A stretch of 64,000 bases of DNA, taken from NCBI GenBank assembly GCA_945889005.1, contig CAMDBI010000002.1, positions 1 to 64,000 of the forward strand. The letters run 5' to 3'. The notes under the pieces were generated by a model, which saw only the letters and a program-made list of their open reading frames with translations, did no database searches and was not told the DNA's origin. The number at the start of each line of letters is the position of its first letter. Position 1 is the stretch's first letter. The position numbers and the translations under genes are program-made. Below, piece after piece: positions 53,143 through 62,100 of the stretch. This stretch comes from Bacteroides fragilis. Its GTDB lineage: Bacteria; Bacteroidota; Bacteroidia; Bacteroidales; DTGW01.

Positions 53143-54570
53143 ATGTTCGATCGGAGAAGTTTTGTAAAATCTGCTGCACTTGGAGGTGTTGGATTGTCTT
53201 TGTTTCAAAAGGCTTTTGCAACTGATTTTAGAAATGAAGGTTTAAGAAAATCTGATTTTGGCGATTTTGCTTGGGGTGTAACCATAGCAGCAGCTCAAAA
53301 TGAAGGAGCATGGAACATCGACGGGCGAGGAGAATCTATTTGGGATCGGTTTGCACATACCAAAAGAAAAGTTCAAGATGGTTCTACGCCCGATATTGCA
53401 TGCGATTTTTACAACAATTATAAAAATGATATCGACCTGCTCAAAGCCTTGGGCTTCGATAACTTTCGGTTTTCTATTTCGTGGTCGCGCATAATGCCCG
53501 AAGGCAAAGGGGCTATAAATCAAAAGGGAATTGATTTTTACAATAATGTGATTGATTATTGTTTACAGCAAGGTATTACTCCTTGGCTTATGCTTTATCA
53601 CTGGGATTTGCCGCAGAAGCTACAAGATGAAGGCGGTTGGACAAATCGCGATATTACCGGTTGGTTTGCCGATTATACAGCCGTTTGTGCTAAATACTTT
53701 GGCGATAGGGTGAAAAATTGGTTGGTGCTTAACGAACCTCTTGGATTTACGTCTTTTGGATACATGCTCGGAATACATGCGCCCTCTAAATATGGCAATC
53801 ACAACTTCTTGCCAGCTGTTCACCATGCCGCGCTTTGTCAATCGATAGGTGGCAAGGTTCTTCGTCAATCACTGAGCGATGCGCATATTGGCACTACCTT
53901 CTCCTGTTCACCTGTCGAACCTTTGAACGATAGCAATAGGCATGTTAATGCAGCACGAAGGCTCAACGCTTTTTTGAATCGCCTGTTTATAGAGCCTTCG
54001 CTCGGTATGGGTTACCCAATAGCCGATTTGCCTTTTATTGAACGAATCGAGAAATACATAAAACCTGGAGATATAGAAAATCTTAAGTTCGAGTTCGATT
54101 TTATTGGATTGCAAACGTATTTTAGAGTGGTTGCCAAATTTGGTCTTATTCCTTTTTTGTGGGCTGCCGATGATAAGGAACACAAAAGCGATGATTCGAA
54201 ACTTACCACAATGAACTGGGAAGTATTTCCTGAAGGAATATATAAGGTTGTAGAGCAGTTTGCGCGTTACCCGGTCAAAAACATTTATTTTACCGAAAGT
54301 GGTGCCTCTTTTAACGATATGCTTGTCGAAAATACGGTAATCGACAATCAAAGAGTCGATTATTTCAAAGATCATATTAAACAATTGTTGCGAGCCAAAA
54401 AAGAATTTGACCAATTGAAAGGTTATTTTGTGTGGACACTTACCGATAACTGGGAGTGGGCAGGTGGTTATACGCATCGGTTCGGTTTGGTTTACAACGA
54501 TCGCGATACTCAGCAAAGAATTGTTAAAAAATCTGGTTTGTGGTTCAAAGAGTTTTTAAATAATTACTAA
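53143..54570 (+). CDS. Family 1 glycoside hydrolase (beta-glucosidase type), Tat-exported
   Basis: 475 residues. N-terminal twin-arginine signal MFDRRSFVKSAALGGVGLSL. GH1 barrel with acid/base Glu198 in VLNEPLGF and nucleophile Glu385 in YFTESGASF; FAWGVTIAAAQNEGAW and WDLPQKLQDEGGW are family motifs. Retaining beta-glycosidase acting in the periplasm or outside. The last codons and stop (Asn-Asn-Tyr-stop) coincide with the first family B heptamers. Confidence 0.94.
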   Translation: MFDRRSFVKSAALGGVGLSLFQKAFATDFRNEGLRKSDFGDFAWGVTIAAAQNEGAWNIDGRGESIWDRFAHTKRKVQDGSTPDIACDFYNNYKNDIDLLKALGFDNFRFSISWSRIMPEGKGAINQKGIDFYNNVIDYCLQQGITPWLMLYHWDLPQKLQDEGGWTNRDITGWFADYTAVCAKYFGDRVKNWLVLNEPLGFTSFGYMLGIHAPSKYGNHNFLPAVHHAALCQSIGGKVLRQSLSDAHIGTTFSCSPVEPLNDSNRHVNAARRLNAFLNRLFIEPSLGMGYPIADLPFIERIEKYIKPGDIENLKFEFDFIGLQTYFRVVAKFGLIPFLWAADDKEHKSDDSKLTTMNWEVFPEGIYKVVEQFARYPVKNIYFTESGASFNDMLVENTVIDNQRVDYFKDHIKQLLRAKKEFDQLKGYFVWTLTDNWEWAGGYTHRFGLVYNDRDTQQRIVKKSGLWFKEFLNNY

Positions 54571-54592
54571 TTACTAATGACTAATTACTAAT
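54562..54592 (+). repeat. Family B array after the GH1 stop
   Basis: ATTACTAATTACTAATGACT type words in stop-side orientation, beginning in the last sense codons of the GH1 gene. It continues at 54704-54716 beyond an inserted element. Confidence 0.75.
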
Positions 54593-54705
54593 CAATGTCG
54601 TTTAGTGAAGAAATATCAACTTTTTAATTACCACTAAAGGGGACTTCATTATCACCCCTTTAGGGGATGGGGGTAAAAAAGAAGAATGTTAACTAAACGA
54701 CATTG
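54593..54705. mobile_element. Short element with 14-bp inverted termini inside a repeat array
   Basis: CAATGTCGTTTAGT (54593-54606) and its exact complement (54692-54705). Inside lies CCCCTTTAGGGG and a second CTAAAGGGG, further palindromes. AATTACTAAT occurs directly on both sides, so the element splits the family B array. 113 bp, non-coding. Confidence 0.65.
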
Positions 54706-54765
54706 AATTACTAATGTAAAAATTACAAACCATAAGCTGACCACTTCTCATTTACTCCGGTCTAC

Positions 54766-54912
54766 TGTTCACGGTTCACAGTTCACAGTCCACAGTCCAC
54801 AGTCCACGGTTCACGGTTCACAGTTCACAGTCCACGGTTCACAGTCCACGGTTCACGGTTCACGGTTCACGGTTCACGGTTCACTGTCCACGGTTCACGA
54901 TCAACTATCAAC
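54766..54912 (-). repeat. Family A heptamer array, 21 units, before prfB
   Basis: Twenty-one consecutive 7-mers in phase: mostly GGTTCAC and AGTCCAC, with TGTTCAC, AGTTCAC, TGTCCAC, and finally GATCAAC and TATCAAC. Reverse complement of the arrays after fcl and the aspartokinase. Ends eight bases before the prfB promoter box. The rest of the 377-base gap holds the family B array and the inserted element. Confidence 0.92.
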
Positions 54913-54920
54913 TTTTTTCC

Positions 54921-54928
54921 TATCTTTG
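54921..54928 (+). promoter_or_regulatory. -7 box (TATCTTTG) of prfB
   Basis: TAnnTTTG match 19 bases before the prfB ATG at 54948. Confidence 0.55.
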
Positions 54929-54947
54929 CGCATCTAAATGAAATAAA

Positions 54948-56040
54948 ATGATTACAGCAGAACAGCTCAAAGAGCTTGTACAGCGCGAAGAAGCGTTGAG
55001 GAGGCATCTTTGACGTCGACAATAAACTTGTTCGTATAGAAGAAGAAGAACAACGTACACATGCTCCCAATTTTTGGGACAATCCGAAAGAAGCCGAGAA
55101 ACAACTCAAATTGGTTTCGAATTTAAAAGATTGGGTCAATTCGTACAACAAAGTGAAATCGTCGGTCGAAGATTTGCAGTTGATATTCGATTTTTATAAA
55201 GCAGGCGATGCAACCGAAGCCGATTTGGAGGCTCAGCAAAAAACCACCGTCGATTTAATCGAAGCCCTGGAATTTAAAAACATGCTTCGCAATGAGGAAG
55301 ATCGATTGGGGGCTATTCTGAAAATAAACTCTGGAGCCGGAGGTACCGAAAGTCAGGACTGGGCCGAAATGCTTTTCCGCATGTATATGATGTGGTGCGA
55401 GCGCAACAACTATTCAGTCAAGGAAATCGACTATCAGAAGGGCGACGAGGCCGGAATCAAAACCGTTACGGTTGAGGTTACAGGCGATTTTGCTTATGGC
55501 TATCTCAAAGGCGAAAGCGGAGTACATCGTTTGGTGCGTATTTCGCCCTACGATGCTAATGCCCGTCGTCATACTTCATTTGCTTCGGTATTTATATCGC
55601 CACTCATCGACGATACTATTGAAATCGTTGTTAGTCCGGCCGATATTTCTTACGAAACATACCGTGCAAGCGGTGCCGGTGGACAGAATGTCAATAAAGT
55701 CGAGACGGCTGTGCGCCTTCGACACCACCCGACAGGTTTTGTGGTCGAAAATCAGGAAGATCGTTCGCAGCTCAAGAATAAAGAAAACGCTATGCGTCTT
55801 CTCAAATCGATGTTATACGAGTTGGAGCTTCAGAAACGACGCGAAAAACAAGCAGAAATCGAAGGAAAAAAGATGAAGATCGAGTGGGGATCGCAGATTC
55901 GAAACTATGTGCTTCACCCCTATAAGTTGGTGAAAGACCTTCGAACCGACTACGAAACCTCAAACGCGCAAGATGTTCTCGATGGCGATATCAACGAATT
56001 TCTTAAAGCATTCCTGATGGAAAACTCAAGCGAAGGATAA
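54948..56040 (+). CDS. prfB: Peptide chain release factor 2 with programmed +1 frameshift
   Basis: 363 residues after the shift. The first frame reads 21 codons to an in-frame TGA at 55011-55013; the slip site is CTT TGA, with AGGAGG at 54999-55004 three bases before CTT, as in the classical RF2 autoregulation. Skipping T55011 gives [14 protein letters not shown] and the full factor to 56040. GAGGQNVNK is the peptidyl-hydrolysis GGQ motif; the codon-recognition tripeptide reads SPY in [12 protein letters not shown] rather than SPF. Terminates at UGA/UAA and senses its own level through UGA. Confidence 0.96.
54999..55013 (+). promoter_or_regulatory. RF2 recoding site
   Basis: AGGAGG, spacer CAT, slippery CTT, stop TGA followed by C (weak termination context). 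The internal Shine-Dalgarno-like AGGAGG is notable, as gene starts here lack such sites. Confidence 0.93.
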
Positions 56041-56108
56041 TAAAGTTGAAAGTTAAAAAGTTGAAAGTAAGAAGGTATTAATTTTTAATTTTTAATTTTT
56101 AATTGTCA
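56041..56108. repeat. Family E and AATTAAA heptamers between prfB and sprA
   Basis: After the prfB stop: AAAGTTG, AAAGTTA, A, AAAGTTG, AAAGTAA. After the sprA stop on the other strand: AATTAAA-type words of 7-nt period, four copies. Both are stop-side arrays of convergent genes. Confidence 0.7.
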
Positions 56109-56109
56109 A

Positions 56110-59100
56110 CTATTCCGTTAAGCTATATCGTAGGTTAAAGCCGATTTTTATATCTGATTGGTGAAACCTGTTTTTTAAATGGGGATTGGTTATCTGTTGA
56201 TTGTAAAAAAATTGAAAATTAAGTTTGTCGCTCAACATATAATCGCCAGTGAACTCAATTGCAATACTTTGGGTGCCAGCGTTAATATCCTCTTGATTGT
56301 TTTCATCAATTTTTCGTAGCATAGTAACTTCATCGTTGATCGATACATTGGCCTTAAGGTCGAGGTCGCTTTTAATCTGCTGTCCTCCTTGCCCGGTAAT
56401 GAATGTAAGAGGTACTTCGGCAAATCGATATCCCATACCCACCACATACGATTTGCCCCAGGTATCGGTTATCTGATTGTTGGTAAGGGTTAAGTTCATG
56501 GATCGGTTGGTTCGGTATTCGAATCGCGATGTAAAGCCATTTTTCCACGACATATCGACACCAATTAAAGGGCTAAATTGCTCGGTGATAGATACTGAGC
56601 TTACTTCGTATTTGGGAATGTATGTTCCCGATATATTGGTTTTTGAGGGATAATCGTGTTCTTTTGACAAAAAAGTATAATCGGAATTCGATATATACGA
56701 TCCAATGCTGTAATTGCACGAATAAGCATGATCGAGGGTTACAGATGTAAAATATTCTTCAATAATAGGTAGTTTAGACAATCCATCGAACGAAGCTCTC
56801 CAGTTTGGTCGCATTTGAGTATAACTTGGAAAAAGATCGAGCTGGGTATTCTTGTTTGTGGTATATGTTTTCAAAAATGCAGGAATAAGCACCCATTGTG
56901 AGGATTCGTTGTATCCTATTGAAATCGAATCGTCAGAATTATCTTCTCCGGTTTTTTCAATTCTTTTTCGTATTATCTCATCTCTAATTTCGGGGCGACT
57001 ATCTCTGAAAGTTTTAAAAGAGCTCGATACATAGTTGGTGTTGCTTGTAAGCTTTTCGAACGACATAAGCGAAATAACCGACATGCTAAAATTGCCATTT
57101 ACCCTGTGTTTTTGTTGCATATAGTTGTGGTCGAAGTCTATTATTTTGCCATTCAGATCCCTAGAAAAAGAAAAATACTCTTCTGTATTTTCGGTTTTCG
57201 AATGTGTGGCAGTTAGTTCTATTCTTAAGCTTTCGAATGGTTCTATTGAACTTCGGGCATTAATATTTTTGCCATTTACATACAAAATAGGAGATACAAT
57301 ATTTGTGTCTTTTTCAATAAGCTCATTGTCGGCAAATTCTTTAAAGTAACCGGTTTTCCGAATACCCGAAATAAATTTCAATCCAGGAGCTAGACCATCT
57401 ATAGGACCTTTTTTTGATCCAAAATAATTAATATCATTCTTATAGCCTGGCAAAGTTGTGGCTCCAGTGATTGTATAGCTCAATTGAACATTTTTGACTC
57501 CAATAAGCATGTTTACCGTATGGCGGGCAATGGTCTTTAAGATATTGTCTTTAATTTCGACTTTGCCTTCGACACGTACTTTCGCATTTTTTACATCGGC
57601 AGTTGGGGTAAAGCTTACTTTCGAGTCGCTCAAAATGTCGTATTTGCCTTCGACCAATGCACCCGAAGCATCGGTAACTATTACTTTAACATCTTCTGTT
57701 CCCAAACGGTGGTTGATGGTTTTTGGCCTATTGGCTCTCATACTCAGTATTTCAACCTCGTAAACTTCATCTTTGGTTTTCTTTGGACCAAATTGGCTTT
57801 TTACCGGTTTCTCGGTTACACGACGAATGAAATCGATATTGCTATAAATTGTCGAAAGATTTGCTTGTCCCGAAAGAGTTATGTTATTTGTGTTTTGAAT
57901 GGTGTTGCCGAGATTTATTGATTCTAAAGAATCATTTTCGGGATTCTTAATGGGTTTTATTTCAGGAGCTTTGTTCCATTCGTACGAACCGCCATAGCTT
58001 GCAGTTGCCGATGTCCAACTTAGCAAGGGCAGTTTGTTGATGGGAACATTGTAGTTGAGATTAAAGTTGTGCTTGTAAATAACTGATACTCTTTCTTTTG
58101 TTAAGAGTCGATTGTAATATTGCTTTTTATTGTAATCTGCTATTTTTTGGCTATTATCTTTTTCATCTTCAACTTTTTCAAAAATCCGATCGTTTACACT
58201 TGCCTGAAAATTGAAGCGGAGCGATTGCGCCAAGTCGAAGTTGAGGTCGTACATACGGTTCCACATATAGTTTTCTTCGAAACTAATAGGCATTACGAAT
58301 TCATTATTGCTTTGTGGATTATTGTCTGTTTTCGATGCGTTAAAATCCTGATTCCGGAGTTGAGTTATTCTTACGGTGCGGTTTACATCCGAGGTAAACG
58401 AAAACATCGATGGCAAATAGTAAAAGTTAAAATCGCGAATAATCGATAGTGCATTATTATTCAGAATACCTACGGATGAAAGTGGTCGCAGATTTTTGGG
58501 TCTTAAATTGTATAGGTAATTCAATCCCAAACGGTTGTTTTTCATCCGGTTAAATTCAATGGTCGGGTTATAAGCATACAAATCGTTGTATCCCCAACTT
58601 ACCGATAGGTTCCCGGGATCGTAAGGCATTGGTGTTTTGCTAAACTTATTGACCTTCACATTAGAAAAGTTTAAACTTCTGCGTTCCGAATAATCGCGTG
58701 AATTTTTCAATAATTCCTCGCTTTTATCATTTTCTTTGTTGTCTTCCAATACCTTTAAAGCAATATCGAGCGGAATGTCGGGGTCGAATGGATTGTATTG
58801 TGGGCGAACATCGGTAACCGAATACGACGTAAACATGGGTACTTTAACCTGTGCTTTCTCGGGGAAAAATTTGCCCAATTCGACATTGGCAGTAGCATCG
58901 TATTGTGTGGCGTCTTCTTTGGATCGTTCGTTAATTTTTTGTTCGATGCTTCCAAAGCCAGGTGTCGATTTGCTCCCGGCAAGGCTAATGAGGGCAAAGT
59001 CGGCCATTTTTAATTGAGCACGGGCATTGGCTGCCCATCCGCCAAAGTCGCTAAAATCGGTCAAGCGAAGCTCATTGACCCATATCTCGCCCGATTTCGA

Positions 59101-62100
59101 TAAGCCATCGTTTGGGTAGGGATTCAAATTGCCATTTGGATTGCGAACACCAATCATAATGGTTCGTATGTTGCTCATGCTGGGGTTTCCGCAAACAGTT
59201 ATTTTGTTTTTCTTTATTTTATTATTGATAGATACTTCATGAGATTGACTAAATACAGTTTGAAGCGTAACTGAGCTGTTGGTGCGCCTCATGGCATCGT
59301 TGCGTTTTTGTTTTAGTTCGAGCAGTTCCTCTAGGTCGAGTTCAAGGTTGTTACTCAAAGGCCAAACTTTCTTTTTGTCAACATCAGAATTCTTGTTATA
59401 AAAGCCATCGGGAGTTACTTCCAGCGGAATTTCGTATTCGTAATAATTGTTTTTGTAGTCGCTACCAAAACGCACAAAAACACTTAAATCATTGTTGTTT
59501 AAAGGCTCTTCGTTTCGCATCTCGGCGTGAATCGCCATTTTTAGTTTTTTGTACTGGCGCATATCGAGGCTGGCTGTTTTGAATACCGAGCGCGAATCGC
59601 CTTCGCCTAAGTTGTCGACCCTAAGCACCATCGACTGTTCGTTCAACGGGCGCTGTCCCTGATCGTAAGGATCGTTTATACGGTCGATACCCGGAGGAAG
59701 TATGTAATTGACAGGTTGTTTGGTAGCGTTTTCTTCCAAATTCACAGCCAACACATCGAAGCCTGCATTGGGTGTTTGTGCACTGAGACCTTCGCCTGCT
59801 TCGGCAAGTGATGCTTCGTATTTGCGCCATTCGCTGCGAACCAGGTCGATAGAGGCAAATCGTAAAATAACTCTTTTACTAAAACCTTTCAAATAAATAC
59901 GAGCAAAGCGTATCGATTTGAAATCGTCGATGTCGCCCACTATGCTTTTATATTGGTTGAGGGGTATTTTAAACTGGTACCAATCTACGTCTTTGGGGTT
60001 GCCTTTTACCCGCGAAGTAACTTTGTCGGTAATAAAATTCTTGCCAATTTGGAGTTCTAGCGGATCAATATCGACTTTATACTCGTAATAGCTTTCGTTT
60101 TCGTTCAGGGTATTGTCGCCGTTTATATCTTCGGTGTCGGGTGTGGTGGTTCCGGTAGTAGGGTACGATTCTGTAGACTGTTCGCTGGTGCGCGAGTTGC
60201 CCTCCATGTTGTTGTAATACTTATAGCGATCCAATATGCTTGTTTCGTCGTTGTCATAATCCGATCCTCGGAAATAGTGAAAATCGTCGCTCGATGGGTC
60301 GTTTATAAGTTTTTGGTATGCTGAAGACTCAAGATTGAGTGCTGTCAAATCGTTCACATATTGCTCAAAGATTTCATTTTCTTGAACGTTATTTACTCCA
60401 TCGAGTCCAACATCCTGTAATTTTCGGGAGGCATTGTTGTCGCCAAAGCTGGGTTGTTTCGAAGAGCTTACAGGTATTTTGCCCCAAATACTTGTTTCTA
60501 ATTGGTTTTCGAGCTGGCTCGAGCTGGGCAAGCCATTCTCGAACGATTTGCGCGAATCGCGCATAATGTCTTCCGAAATATTTCCAAAATTGAAATACAA
60601 TTCACCATTGTTTATTCCGGAGTCTTCAACAAATGGATCCATGAGCCAAAACTCGAGGTATTCGACGTTTGCCGATTCGAAGTCGTTGGTTGTAAGTTCG
60701 CGCATTATACCTCCCCAGCGAGTTTCAGGGTCTTTGAGTGTTCCGTCGGTATCGAGGTTGGTGTCGTAGTTGTATGGACCTTTTTCGTTGGGGTAAAAAG
60801 CCAGGTTGAGCAATTGCAGCGAGGTCGAAATATTGTTTTGGCTGTAACGATCGGGAAATATCTCTTGTTCGTATACTTCGCGAACGTAGTGGCTTTTTTG
60901 TTGCGCCGAATTGTATAGGTGTTTTGGCGTGTAGCTGTCGTTTCTGACAAAAAGCGGATCGACATGGTACCATGCCAACCGCGCTCTATTTTTACTAAAG
61001 TTAAAATCGCTAATGAGCTTGCCCTCTGGGAAGCTATGTGGTGTGCCTGCCAATTTCCATTCGGTCCAGTGGTGAAGGCTTATAGAGGTTTCGCTCGATT
61101 CGAAATCGTCGATATAAGCAACGCCATTTTTGTCGATCGATTTTGAAGTTCCGGGAACCAACTGAGCAAATTCGCCGCTAAGGGTGAGCGTCGAAACTTC
61201 TTTGGTTTGAATAAGTGGCAATTTGTCGATGAGTGTTGTTAGGTATTGCCATTCGGTGCGGTACGTACCATTGAGGCCCCATATAATGTTCGAAATGGGC
61301 TCATCGCCAATATTTACTTTCTTGGTCAAGGCTGTTTCGTTGAGTCGCAAAATGGTTGCTCCCAGGTTGAAATTTTCTGAAAAGCGGTAGTCGAGGTGGG
61401 TTCCAATAAGCGTTTTTTGCATAATGTTAAACATCGATTGGCTTTCGAGCGAAATATCAATTTTTTGTCCCGAATTTAAAAGTCCTTGATTTAAAATTTT
61501 TACCGTTCCTAGCGAGTAATCGACCGTGTAGTCGACATTTTCTATAAGTAGGTTGCCTCCTTGCGTAACTTTTACTGAGCCTTTAGGCACATTCATGGCA
61601 TTGAGGTAAATTTCCGACGACATCGACGATTTGTAGGTCCCTTTAATTTTATACTTGTTTTTCTCGGCTACCAAACGGGCTTTTGTTTGGGTCGAATCGT
61701 ATAGTTCCTGATATAAATAAGGCGTAATTTTTAATGAATCTAAAGTATTATCAATGTTTTCTATCCTTTTGAATAATGTTCTGCCAAAAGGTTCTTTCAT
61801 AGGAAAAATAATGCGTCCGTTGTCGGCGAGTATGGTTCGACCTTCAATAAAATCGAATCTGCCATCGGGGTAGGGGTCGAGTTGCGAGTTGGTGTTGTCG
61901 AGGTTCATTACCGAAATTAGTTGTTTTTTCTCTAACACTGTAGGTTCGGGCAAATATGCAATGTCTATTCCTTTTTTGTCGTAGCGGTAAAGTACATCGA
62001 GTGTAAAGTCTTCGCGACTCACTTGGTAGGCATTGATCGAGTATATATTCTTCATCATCAGGTTCCATGCCTTTGCATATCGGGGCGAGAGGTTTGTTCC

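Noticed and set aside
54948-55013. prfB as a broken gene because of the early TGA
   Set aside because: The TGA is part of the canonical RF2 recoding site and the downstream frame is intact.
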